The notes under the pieces: model-generated
The model's database searches: none
What the model was told of the DNA's origin: nothing
Seen by the model: only the letters and a program-made list of their open reading frames with translations
In this document: piece after piece, positions 1-8,660 of the stretch
Layout: every line of letters starts with the position of its first letter
How positions within the stretch are numbered: the stretch's first letter is position 1
Made by a program: the position numbers and the translations under genes
From: Cryptomeria japonica
Taxonomy: Eukaryota > Streptophyta > Pinopsida > Cupressales > Cupressaceae
Assembly: GCF_030272615.1 (NCBI RefSeq)
Contig: NW_026728913.1
Span: forward strand, 437,501 to 460,000
Direction of reading: 5' to 3'
DNA: 22,500 bases

Positions 1-20
1 GGGGCGACTACCAGTGCCAA

Positions 21-266
21 CCCCTTATCCCGCGACGCGTCCGACAAAGAGAACGTTCCAAGGCGGCAGAGGAGGTTACCAGCCGAAGGATGCAGTAGCA
101 ATAACAGGTATAGTTCCGCGGCGGCCGAGAAGACTCACCGCATAGGAATCGGGATGCGAGGCGAGGGATGCGGCGGGAAGGCCCCGACGGCTAAACGGAA
201 GAGGCTGCAGGGCCGCCTCGGAATGGTCCAAGCATCGGATGCGATTGGGACGACTACCAGTGCCAA
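21..266. repeat. Aberrant first 188-bp unit with about 58 extra bases
   Basis: This unit is 246 bases between anchors instead of 188. The extra sequence lies around 50-110, where the segment GTTCCAAGGCGGCAGAGGAGG is followed by a second diverged version of the same stretch (GTTCCGCGGCGGCCGAGAAG). It therefore looks like an internal partial duplication that has since decayed. Confidence 0.7.
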
Positions 267-1395
267 CCCCTTATCCCGCGATGCGTCCGATACACAGATA
301 GTTCCAAGGCGGCCGAGGAGCCTCACCGCATATCAATCGGGGTGCGAGGCGAGGGATGGGGCGGGAAGGCCCCAACGGCTAGACGGAAGAGGCTTCAGGG
401 CCACCTCGGAATGGTCCAAGCATCGGACGCGCTTGGGGCGACTGCCAGTGCCAACCCCTTATCCCGCGATGCGTCCGATACACAGATGGTTCCAAGGCGG
501 CCGAGGAGCCTCACCGCATAGCAATCGGGGGTGCGAGGCGAGGGATGGGGCGGGAAGGCCCCAACGGCTAGACGGAAGAGGCTTCAGGGCCGCCTAGGAA
601 TGGTCCAAGCATCGGACACGCTTGGGGCGACTACCAGTGACAGCCCCCTATCCCGCGATGCGTCCGATACGAAGATGGTTCCAAGGCGGCCGAGGAGCCT
701 CACCGCATAGCAATCGGGGTGCGAGGTGGGGGATGCGGCGAGATGGCCCCAACGGCTAGACGGAAGAGGCCACAGGGCCGCGTCGGAATAGTCCAAGCAT
801 CGGACGCGCTTGGGGCGACTACCAGTGACAACCCCTTATCCCGCGATGCGTCCGATACGAAGATAGTTCCAAGGCGGCCGAGGAGCCTCACCGCATAGCA
901 ATCGGGGTGCGAGGTGGGGGATGCGGCGAGATGGCCCCAACGGCTAGACGGAAGAGGCTGCAGGGCCGCCTCGGAATAGTCCAAGCATCGGACGCGCTTG
1001 GGGCCACTACCAGTGACAACCCCTTATCCCGCGATGCGTCCGATACGAAGATAGTTCCAAGGCGGCCGAAGAGCCTCACCGCATAGCAATCGGGGTGCGA
1101 GGTGGGGGATGCGGCGAGATGGCCCCAACGGCTAGACGGAAGAGGCCACAGGGCCGCCTCGGAATAGTCCAAGCATCGGACGCGCTTGGGGCGACTACCA
1201 GTGACAACCCCTTATCCCGCGATGCGTCCGATACGAAGATAGTTCCCAGGCGGCCGAGGAGCCTCACCGCATAGCAATCGGGGTGCGAGGCGAGGGATGC
1301 GGCGAGATGGCCCCAAAGGCTAGACGGAAGAGGCTGCAGGGCTGCCTCGGAATAGTCCAAGCATCGGACGCGCTTGGGGCGACTACCACTGCCAA

Positions 1396-1555
1396 CCCCT
1401 TATCCCGCGATGCGTCCGATACACAGATAGTTCCGAGGCGGCCGAGGAGGTGGGGGATGCAGCGAGATGGCCCCAACGGCTAGACGGAAGAGGCTGCAGG
1501 GCCGCCTCGGAATAGTCCAAGCATCGGACGCGCTTGGGGCGACTACCAGTGACAA
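1396..1555. repeat. Shortened 160-bp unit (28-bp deletion)
   Basis: The copy between anchors 1396 and 1556 lacks 28 bases near 1449. GGCGGCCGAGGAGG runs directly into TGGGGGATGCAG, so the segment containing CTCACCGCATAGCAATCGG is missing. The short GAGG repeats at both edges would allow a slippage or unequal-exchange deletion. Confidence 0.85.
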
Positions 1556-4321
1556 CCCCTTATCCCGCGATGCGTCCGATACACAGATAGTTCCGAGGCG
1601 GCCAAGGAGCCTCACCGCATAGCAATCGTGGTGCGAGGTGGGGGATGCGGCGAGATGGCCCCAACGGCTAGACGGAAGAGGCTGCAGGGCCGCCTCGGAA
1701 TGGTCCAAGCATCGGATGCGCTTGGGGCGACTACCACTGCCAACCCCTTATCCCGCGATGCGTCCGATACACAGATAGTTCCAAGGCGGCCGAGGAGCCT
1801 CACAGCATAGCAATCAGGGTGCGAGGCGAGGGATGCGGCGAGAAAGCCCCAACGGCTAGAGGGAAGAGGCTTCAGGTCCGCCTCGGAATGGTCCAAGCAT
1901 CGGACGCGCTTGGGGCGACTACCAGTGACAACCCCTTATCCCGCGACGCGTCCGATACACAGATAGTTCCAAGGCGGCCGAGGAGCCTCACCGCATAGCA
2001 ATCGGGGTGCGAGGCGAGGGATGCGGCGAGAAGGACCCAACGGCTACACGGAAGAGGCTTCGGGGCCGCCTCGGAATGGTCCAAGCATCGGACGCGCTTG
2101 GGGCGACTACTAGTGACAACCCCTTATCCCGCGACGCGTCCGATACACAGATAGTTCCAAGGCGGCCGAGGAGCCTCACCGCATAGCAATCGGGGTGCGA
2201 GGCGAGGGATGCGGCGAGAAGGACCCAACGGCTAGACGGAAGAGGCTTCGGGGCCGCCTCGGAATGGTCCAAGCATCGGACGCGCTTGGGGCGACTACCA
2301 GTGACAACCCCTTATCCCGCGACGCGTCCGATACACAGATAGTTCCAAGGCGGCCGAGGAGCCTCACCGCATAGCAATCGGGGTGCGAGGCGAGGGATGC
2401 GGCGAGAAGGACCCAACGGCTAGACGGAAGAGGCTTCGGGTCCGCCTCGGAATGGTCCAAGCATCGGACGCGCTTGGGGCGACTACCAGTGACAACCCCT
2501 TATCCCGCGACGCGTCCGATACACAGATAGTTCCAAGGCGGCCGAGGAGCCTCACCGCATAGCAATCGGGGTGCGAGGCGAGGGATGCGGCGAGAAGGAC
2601 CCAACGGCTAGACGGAAGAGGCTTCGGGTCCGCCTCGGAATGGTCCAAGCATCGGACGCGCTTGGGGCGACTACCAGTGACAACCCCTTATCCCGCGACG
2701 CGTCCGATACACAGATAGTTCCAAGGCGGCCGAGGAGCCTCACCGCATAGCAATCGGGGTGCGAGGCGAGGGATGCGGCGAGAAGGACCCAACGGCTAGA
2801 CGGAAGAGGCTTCGGGTCCGCCTCGGAATGGTCCAAGCATCGGACGCGCTTGGGGCGACTACCAGTGACAACCCCTTATCCCGCGACGCGTCCGATACAC
2901 AGATAGTTCCGAGGCGGCCGAGGAGCCTCACCGCATAGCAATCGGGGTGCGAGGCGAAGGATGCGGCGAGAAGGACCCAACGGCTAGACGGAAGAGGCTT
3001 CGGGTCCGCCTCGGAATGGTCCAAGCATCGGACGCGCTTGGGGCGACTACCAGTGACAACCCCTTATCCCGCGACGCGTCCGATACACAGATAGTTCCAA
3101 GGCGGCCGAGGAGCCTCACCGCATAGCAATCGGGGTGCGAGGCGAGGGATGCGGCGAGAAGGACCCAACGGCTAGACGGAAGAGGCTTCAGGGCCGCCTC
3201 GGAATGGTCCAAGCATCGAACGCGCTTGGGGCGACTACCAGTGACAACCCCTTATCCCGCGACGCGTCCGATACACAGATAGTTCCGAGGCGGCCGAGGA
3301 GCCTCACCGCATAGCAATCGGGGTGCGAGGCGAGGGATGCGGCGAGAAGGACCCAACGGCTAGACGGAAGAGGCTTCAGGGCCGCCTCGGAATGGTCCAA
3401 GCATCGGACGCGCTTGGGGCGACTACCAGTGACAACCCCTTATCCCGCGACGCGTCCGATACACAGATAGTTCCGAGGCGGCCGAGGAGCCTCACCGCAT
3501 AGCAATCGGGGTGCGAGGCGAGGGATGCGGCGAGAAGGACCCAACGGCTAGACGGAAGAGGCTTCAGGGCCGCCTCGGAATGGTCCAAGCATCGGACGCG
3601 CTTGGGGCGACTACCAATGACAACCCCTTATCCCGCGACGCGTCCGATACACAGATAGTTCCGAGGCGGCCGAGGAGCCTCACCGCATAGCAATCGGGGT
3701 GCGAGGCGAGGGATGCGGCGAGAAGGACCCAACGGCTAGACGGAAGAGGCTTCAGGGCCGCCTCGGAATGGTCCAAGCATCGGACGCGCTTGGGGCGACT
3801 ACCAGTGACAACCCCTTATCCCGCGACGCGTCCGATACACAGATAGTTCCGAGGCGGCCGAGGAGCCTCACCGCATAGCAATCGGGGTGCGAGGCGAGGG
3901 ATGCGGCGAGAAGGACCCAACGGCTAGACGGAAGAGGCTTCAGGGCCGCCTCGGAATGGTCCAAGCATCGGACGCGCTTGGGGCGACTACCGTTGCCAAC
4001 CCCTTATCCCGCGATGCGTCTGATACACAGATAGTTCCGAGGCGGCCGAGGAGCCTCACCGCATAGCAATCGGGTTGCGAGGCAGATTATTGGGAAGGGA
4101 ACCCCCTGGGATGCGGCTCAAGCAGTGCCCAAAGGGACTGGAATGCGGAATCACATCGAGAGACCCAAATGCTATACGAGGGCTCAAATCGAATTATCGA
4201 TTTGGCCACGACATGGACGCATCGGAACGACTACCTTTGCCGAACCACTCGCAATTGCATCCATACCGAAACCAATAGACATTTCCGTTAGAGCCCTCGC
4301 ATAGCATTCGGGAATCTCGCA

Positions 4322-4411
4322 TGCCCCTCTAAATCGACCAATGCTGGCGCTCAATGAAAATCCGAGCGCTACCACCGTTCGAGCGCCAGCATTGGTCGAG
4401 TTAGAGGGGCA
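4322..4411. repeat. 31-bp inverted repeat (hairpin) beside promoter box 1
   Basis: The arms are 4322-4352 and 4381-4411. They are complementary along 31 positions with one mismatch (A at 4333) and are separated by a 28-base loop. The right arm ends 31 bases left of the presumed start at 4442, so a leftward transcript would carry the stem-loop at roughly +32 to +121. Confidence 0.93.
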
Positions 4412-4435
4412 CGGGGGAGAATGCTCCAGTCAACA

Positions 4436-4450
4436 CCTCCCCTATATAAG
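4436..4450 (-). promoter_or_regulatory. Putative Pol I initiator, box 1 (leftmost; candidate gene promoter)
   Basis: The minus strand reads CTTATATAGGGGAGG. Established knowledge: plant Pol I core promoters carry TATATA(A/G)GGGG with the start at the purine, here about 4442. As the box nearest the presumed 18S side it is the best candidate for the gene promoter. On the + strand the same bases form an ordinary Pol II TATA box (TATATAAG), which remains the alternative. Confidence 0.6.
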
Positions 4451-4806
4451 TTATTTGTCCGATTCTCGCACAACCGTAGTCTGCCTCGTCGAATCAAACA
4501 ACGGTCCCAGATTCCGACTTCCGTTCCGTAGAGACCCAAAAGCTAGATGGAGGCTCGCAAGAAAGAGAGTCGGCGCATAGCAATCGGGTTTCTCGAACGT
4601 TTAGGGACCGAGCTCACTTGCGGATAGGGCAAAATCCGCCAAGCAACCCAAAAGCTAGACGGGGGCTCGAATCGAATCGCCTAGGCGGCCACAACAACGA
4701 CGTGTTGGATCGACTACCAGTGCCAAACCATTCAGCAAGACTAGTCTGTGTCGAGGCCGGATAGAGATTCTCAGAGAGCGCCCGCATAGCATTTAGGAGA
4801 CCTGCC

Positions 4807-4901
4807 GCGTCCCTCACACTCGACAAATGGTGGTGCACGTTTATAAATCCGAGCGATCCCAACCCTTTCAAGCACCAACATCGGTCGAGATAGAGGGGCA
4901 C
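4807..4901. repeat. Degenerate inverted repeat beside promoter box 2
   Basis: The arms 4807-4836 and 4872-4901 pair at 22 of 30 positions, with further possible G-U pairs in RNA. Position relative to the box matches the hairpin at 4322-4411, with 31 bases between the arm and the presumed start. Confidence 0.75.
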
Positions 4902-4925
4902 GGAGGGGGCTGCGTGAGACAACAC

Positions 4926-4940
4926 AGTCCCCTATATAAG
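4926..4940 (-). promoter_or_regulatory. Putative Pol I spacer promoter, box 2
   Basis: TATATAGGGG on the minus strand, presumed start near 4932. It differs from the others in the early transcribed region, with AGTCCCC replacing CCTCCCC on the + strand. It lies 490 bases from box 1. Confidence 0.5.
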
Positions 4941-5245
4941 TTATTTGTCCGATTCTCACACATCCGAAGAATGGTCATCAAATCGGACAACAGCCCAAAC
5001 TTCCGACTTCCGTCCCAGAAAGCCCAAGAGCTATCTAAAACGTTCATGGCCGGAACTCGATCGCGGCTATACCAGTCCGCCAAGCAACCCAAAAGCTAGA
5101 CTGGAGCTCTAGTCGAATCACCTCTGTGGCCATTGCAAGGACGTGTTGGAGCGACTACCATTGCCGAACCATTCCGCAGGTCGAGTCCATACCAAGGCCG
5201 CATAGAGATTCACGATGAGCTCCTGCATAGCAATCAGGAGACTTG

Positions 5246-5343
5246 CCGTGTCCATCACAATCGATAAATCCTGGTGCAAGATTTTTGCATCCGAGCGCTC
5301 CAACCAGTCGAGCACCAGCATCAATCGACATAAACGGGCACGG
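5246..5343. repeat. Degenerate inverted repeat beside promoter box 3
   Basis: The arms 5246-5277 and 5312-5343 pair at 22 of 32 positions. The two ends (CCGTG with CACGG, and CTGGTGC with GCACCAG) pair perfectly and the middle is mismatched. Placement relative to the box is the same as in the two modules to the left. Confidence 0.72.
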
Positions 5344-5366
5344 GGGGAGGATGCTCGAGAACACTA

Positions 5367-5381
5367 CCTCCCCTATATAAG
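5367..5381 (-). promoter_or_regulatory. Putative Pol I spacer promoter, box 3
   Basis: TATATAGGGGAGG on the minus strand, presumed start near 5373, 441 bases from box 2. It is the last box followed by GTTATTTGTCC on the + strand; later copies have GCTATTTGTC. Confidence 0.5.
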
Positions 5382-5460
5382 TTATTTGTCCGATTCTCAA
5401 GCAGCCGAAGTCTGGTCATCGAATCGGGTCAAAGACCACAACTTCCGACTTTACCCACAA

Positions 5461-5814
5461 TGCAAGTCATCGAATCGAACATCGGCCCCCGAGTCGGACT
5501 CCATGCGTATGTCAGGTCATCGGACCCAAATTCCGCCTTCCTGCGCATGGCGGGCCATCAATATCAACTCGGTCATCGGACCCAAACTCCGCCTTTTTGC
5601 GTATGGCACGCCTTCAAATCGGTCATCGGACCCAAATTCCGCCTTCCTGTGCATGGCGGGCCATCAACATCAACTCGGTCATCGGACCCAAATTCCGCCT
5701 TTCTGCGCATGGCACGCCATCAACTCGGTCATCGGACCCAAATTCCGCCTTCCTGCGCATGGCAGGTCATCGGACACAAATTCAGACCTCGCCAATATGC
5801 CTACGTATCGAATC
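5461..5814. repeat. Short irregular repeats (38-56 bp), GGTCATCGGACCCAA family
   Basis: GGTCATCGGACCCAA or a close variant starts at 5515, 5571, 5621, 5677, 5727 and 5765, and again at 5815 where the 311-bp series begins. Spacings are 56, 50, 56, 50, 38 and 50. Between anchors the segment TTCCGCCTTCCTGCGCATGGC recurs. Open frames in this stretch repeat the same peptide in different frames and are not credible genes. Confidence 0.88.
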
Positions 5815-5911
5815 GGTCATCGGACCCAACTTCCGACTTCATCCATACTGTAGGGTCTTTGAGGTTGGCGCGGTGCGCTCAACCCAGGGAGTCGACCCAT
5901 CGAAGCATACA

Positions 5912-5926
5912 CCTCCCCTATATAAG
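5912..5926 (-). promoter_or_regulatory. Putative Pol I spacer promoter, box 4
   Basis: TATATAGGGGAGG on the minus strand, presumed start near 5918, in the first 311-bp unit. Upstream GGGAGTCGAC on the + strand has three Gs instead of the usual four, costing one pair of the possible 5'-end stem. Confidence 0.5.
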
Positions 5927-6222
5927 CTATTTGTCCGATTCCCACACCTGTGTAGTTTGCACCTCTGACCAGGACATCGACCCCAACTTCCGAACTCGAC
6001 TGCAACGACGGCACCAGCGCCTTGGTGCGCACCTTGCGACGCACAGTCCCAACATTCGCCTTCCTGCACATGGCAGGTCATCGGACCCAAATTCCGACCT
6101 CGCGAGTATGCCTACATATCGAATCGGTCATCGGACCCAACTTCCGACTTCATCCATACCGTAGGGTCTTTGAGGTTGGCGCGGTGCGCTCAACCCGGGG
6201 AGTCGACCCAACGAAGCATACA

Positions 6223-6237
6223 CCTCCCCTATATAAG
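6223..6237 (-). promoter_or_regulatory. Putative Pol I spacer promoter, box 5
   Basis: Same motif in the second 311-bp unit, presumed start near 6229, 311 bases from box 4, with an intact GGGGAG pairing partner on its left. Confidence 0.5.
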
Positions 6238-6533
6238 CTATTTGTCCGATTCCCACACCTGTGTAGTTTGCACCTCCGATCAAGACATCGACCCCAACTT
6301 CCGAACTCGCCTCCAACGACCGAACCAGCGCCTTGGTGCGCACCTTGCAACGCACAGTGCCAACATTCGCCTTCCTGCACGTGGCAGGTCATCGGACCCA
6401 AATTCCGACCTCGCGAGTATGCCTACATATCGAATCGGTCATCGGACCCAACTTCCGACTTCATCCATACCGTAGGGTCTTTGAGGTTGGCGCGGTGCGC
6501 TCAACCCGGGGAGTCGACCCAACGAAGCATACA

Positions 6534-6548
6534 CCTCCCCTATATAAG
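6534..6548 (-). promoter_or_regulatory. Putative Pol I spacer promoter, box 6
   Basis: Same motif in the third 311-bp unit, presumed start near 6540. Confidence 0.5.
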
Positions 6549-6844
6549 CTATTTGTCCGATTCCCACACCTGTGTAGCTTGCACCTCCGATCAGGACATC
6601 GACCCCAACTTCCGAACTCGACTAAAAAGACCGCACCAGCGCCTTGGTGTGCACCTTGCAACGCACAGTGTCAACATTCGCCTTCCTGCACATGGCAGGT
6701 CATCGGACCCAAATTCCGACCTCATGAGCATACCTACTAATCGAATCGGTCATCGGACCCAACTTCCGACTTCATCCATACCGTAGGGTCTTTGAGGTTG
6801 GCGCGGTGCGCTCAACCTGGGGAGTCGACCCATCGAAGCATACA

Positions 6845-6859
6845 CCTCCCCTATATAAG
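6845..6859 (-). promoter_or_regulatory. Putative Pol I spacer promoter, box 7
   Basis: Same motif in the fourth 311-bp unit, presumed start near 6851. It is the last box left of the minisatellite insertion. Confidence 0.5.
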
Positions 6860-6964
6860 CTATTTGTCCGATTCCGACACCTGTGTAGTTTGCACCTCCG
6901 CTCAGGACATCGACCCCAACTTCCGAACTCGCCTGCAACGACCGAACCAGCGCCTTGGTGCGCA

Positions 6965-6984
6965 CCAAAAGTGCGCACTTTTGG
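6965..6984. repeat. 20-bp perfect palindrome at the minisatellite edge
   Basis: CCAAAAGTGCGCACTTTTGG is its own reverse complement. It sits exactly where the 311-bp unit passes into the 52-bp array. Inside the array the left half is changed to CCAAAGGTGCGCAC, so full symmetry occurs only here. Confidence 0.95.
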
Positions 6985-7617
6985 AGGGCACTTTTCTGCG
7001 CTCCAAAGGTGCGCACTTTTGGAGGGCACTTTTTGGAGGGCACTTTTCTGCGCTCCAAAGGTGCGCACTTTTGGAGGGCACTTTTTGGAGGGCACTTTTC
7101 TGCGCTCCAAAGGTGCGCACTTTTGGAGGGCACTTTTTGGAGGGCACTTTTCTGCGCTCCAAAGGTGCGCACTTTTGGAGGGCACTTTTTGGAGGGCACT
7201 TTTCTGCGCTCCAAAGGTGCGCACTTTTGGAGGGCACTTTTTGGAGGGCACTTTTCTGCGCTCCAAAGGTGCGCACTTTTGGAGGGCACTTTTTGGAGGG
7301 CACTTTTCTGCGCTCCAAAGGTGCGCACTTTTGGAGGGCACTTTTTGGAGGGCACTTTTCTGCGCTCCAAAGGTGCGCACTTTTGGAGGGCACTTTTTGG
7401 AGGGCACTTTTCTGCGCTCCAAAGGTGCGCACTTTTGGAGGGCACTTTTTGGAGGGCACTTTTCTGCGCTCCAAAGGTGCGCACTTTTGGAGGGCACTTT
7501 TTGGAGGGCACTTTTCTGCGCTCCAAAGGTGCGCACTTTTGGAGGGCACTTTTGTGCACTCCAAAGGTGCGCACTTTTGGAGGGCACTTTTCCTGTGCTC
7601 CAAAGGTGCACACCTAG
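6965..7617. repeat. 52-bp minisatellite, ten uniform periods plus shorter edge variants
   Basis: AAAGGTGCGCACTTTTGG starts at 7005 and then every 52 bases to 7525. The left edge (6967-7004) and the right edge (7525-7617) have 38- or 39-base versions without the second TTTTTGGAGGGCAC segment. The 52-mer therefore equals the 38-mer plus a 14-base internal duplication. There are no unique spacers, so it is not CRISPR-like. With no stop in several frames and a period of 3n+1, it produces long spurious open frames on both strands. Confidence 0.96.
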
Positions 7618-7741
7618 GTGAGCACCTTCGACCACACCTTGTAGCACACCAAACTCTGACTTTCGACTTCATCCGCAATGCAGGGTCTTTGAGGTTGGCG
7701 CAATGCGCACAACCAGGGGAGTCGACCCATCAAACCCAACA

Positions 7742-7756
7742 CCTCCCCTATATAAG
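7742..7756 (-). promoter_or_regulatory. Putative Pol I spacer promoter, box 8
   Basis: TATATAGGGGAGG on the minus strand, presumed start near 7748. GGGGAG at 7716-7721 can pair with CTCCCC at 7743-7748 across 21 bases. Confidence 0.5.
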
Positions 7757-7898
7757 CTATTTGTCTGATTCTCATACATGCGTAGCCTGCAGGAGCAATT
7801 AGGACATCGACCCCAACTTTCGGCTTCTAAACGAAAACAAGGTCTTTGAGGTTGGTGTAATGCGAACAACTAGGGGAGTCAACCCATCAAACCCAACA

Positions 7899-7913
7899 CC
7901 TCCCCTATATAAG
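7899..7913 (-). promoter_or_regulatory. Putative Pol I spacer promoter, box 9
   Basis: Same motif, presumed start near 7905, 157 bases from box 8. Confidence 0.5.
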
Positions 7914-8055
7914 CTATTTGTCTGATTCTCATACATGTGTAGTCTACAGGAGCAATTAGGACATCGACCCCAACTTTTGACTTCTTAACGAAAACAAGGT
8001 CTTTGAGGTTGACGTAATGCGCACAACCAGGGGAGTCGACCCATCAAACCCAACA

Positions 8056-8070
8056 CCTCCCCTATATAAG
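8056..8070 (-). promoter_or_regulatory. Putative Pol I spacer promoter, box 10
   Basis: Same motif, presumed start near 8062. GGGGAG at 8030-8035 and CTCCCC at 8057-8062 keep the 21-base separation seen at box 8. Confidence 0.5.
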
Positions 8071-8212
8071 CTATTTGTCCGATTCTCATACATGTGTAGC
8101 CTGCAGGAGCCATTAGGACATTGACCCCAACTTTTGACTTCTTAACGAAAACAAGGTCTTTGAGGTTGGCGTAATGCGCACAACCAAGGGAGTTGACCCA
8201 TCAAACCCAACA

Positions 8213-8227
8213 CCTCCCCTATATAAG
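8213..8227 (-). promoter_or_regulatory. Putative Pol I spacer promoter, box 11
   Basis: Same motif, presumed start near 8219. The pairing partner is AGGGAG, one G short, as at box 4. Confidence 0.5.
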
Positions 8228-8432
8228 CTATTTGTCTGATTCTCATACATGTGTAGCCTGCAACAACGATTAGGACATCCACCCCAACTTCTGAATTCGT
8301 CTGCGTTGACCGCACCAAAGGTGCACGCCTTGGTGCTCACCAAAATCCGACTTCCGACTTCTTCTGCTATGCGGGGTCTTTGAGGTTGGCGCAGTGCGCA
8401 CAACCAGGGGAGTCAACCCACCGAATGCAACA

Positions 8433-8447
8433 CCTCCCCTATATAAG
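8433..8447 (-). promoter_or_regulatory. Putative Pol I spacer promoter, box 12
   Basis: Same motif, presumed start near 8439, after the unit carrying 63 extra bases. Confidence 0.5.
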
Positions 8448-8589
8448 CTATTTGTCTGATTCTCATACATGCGTAGACTGCAGCAATGATTAGGACATCC
8501 ACCCCAACTTTTGACTTCTTAAACAAGACAGGGTCTTTGAAGTTGGTGCAGTGCACACAACCAGGGGAGTCGACCCATCAAACGCAACA

Positions 8590-8605
8590 CCTCCCCTATA
8601 TAAAG
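8590..8605 (-). promoter_or_regulatory. Putative Pol I spacer promoter, box 13 (rightmost, one extra A)
   Basis: The + strand reads CCTATATAAAGC, one A more than every other copy. The TATATAGGGG core on the minus strand is intact, presumed start near 8596. It is the last box before the G-rich block. Confidence 0.45.
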
Positions 8606-8660
8606 CTATTTGTCCGATTCTCATACGTGTAGTCTGCAGCAGCGATTAGGACATCGACCC

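Larger units (their letters stand above)
1..4078. repeat. 188-bp tandem repeat array, about 22 copies
   Basis: The tract CCCCTTATCCCGCG recurs at 21, 267, 455, 644, 832, 1020, 1208, 1396, 1556, 1744, 1932, 2120 and then every 188 bases to 4000. Nearly all spacings are 188; the exceptions are 246 (first copy), 189 (copy at 455) and 160 (copy at 1396). Copies right of about 2000 differ by only a few bases, while those on the left are more diverged (GACGCG versus GATGCG, CACAGATAG versus CGAAGATAG). The period is not a multiple of three, so the overlapping short open frames on both strands change phase from copy to copy and are not genes. The array ends at about 4078, where sequence related to the neighbouring promoter modules begins. 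If the boxes from 4436 rightward are Pol I starts, this array would be external transcribed spacer; that role is inferred. Confidence 0.95.
4079..5460 (-). repeat. Three promoter-bearing IGS modules
   Basis: Three diverged modules carry the same parts in the same order: a stretch related to the 188-bp unit (GACTACC..GCC, then GCATAGCA), an inverted repeat, about 31 bases of spacer, and a CCCCTATATAAG box followed by TTATTTGTCCGATTCTC. The boxes start at 4441, 4931 and 5372. Base composition is more balanced than in the flanking arrays. The minus strand is assigned because TATATAGGGG reads in that direction. No coding sequence is supported. Confidence 0.75.
5815..6964. repeat. 311-bp tandem repeats, 3.7 copies, one promoter-like box each
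   Basis: Units start at 5815, 6126, 6437 and 6748 with exact 311-base spacing. Each contains TCCGACTTCATCCATAC, GGTCTTTGAGGTTGGCGC, a CCTCCCCTATATAAGC box, then a GCACCAGCGCCTTGGTG segment. The fourth unit is broken inside that GTGC segment by the 52-bp minisatellite. Confidence 0.93.
7618..8660. repeat. 157-bp promoter-bearing repeats, six copies
   Basis: Units carry GGTCTTTGAGGTTGG, the box and AGGACATCGACCCCAAC. Boxes start at 7747, 7904, 8061, 8218, 8438 and 8595, giving spacings of 157, 157, 157, 220 and 157. The 220 spacing reflects 63 extra bases near 8290-8355, rich in GGTGCACGCCTTGGTG. These units share the 311-bp unit's promoter half but lack most of its GTGC-rich half. Confidence 0.92.

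Noticed and set aside
700-3964. Series of 70-94 codon minus-strand frames, one per 188-bp unit
   Set aside because: They look conserved only because the DNA repeat is. The period of 188 is not divisible by three, and successive frames overlap.
7005-7576. CRISPR array
   Set aside because: Repeats are directly adjacent with no unique spacers, and the context is plant rDNA-like.
6750-7802. Open frames of 220-336 codons over the minisatellite
   Set aside because: The 52-base unit lacks stops in several frames and its length is 3n+1, so every frame cycles through the same three peptides. No start context or family supports a protein.
4441-8605. Pol II promoters reading rightward from TATATAAG
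   Set aside because: Not excluded, but no gene lies to the right of any box, and conservation extends through GGGGAGG on the reverse strand as in plant Pol I initiators.
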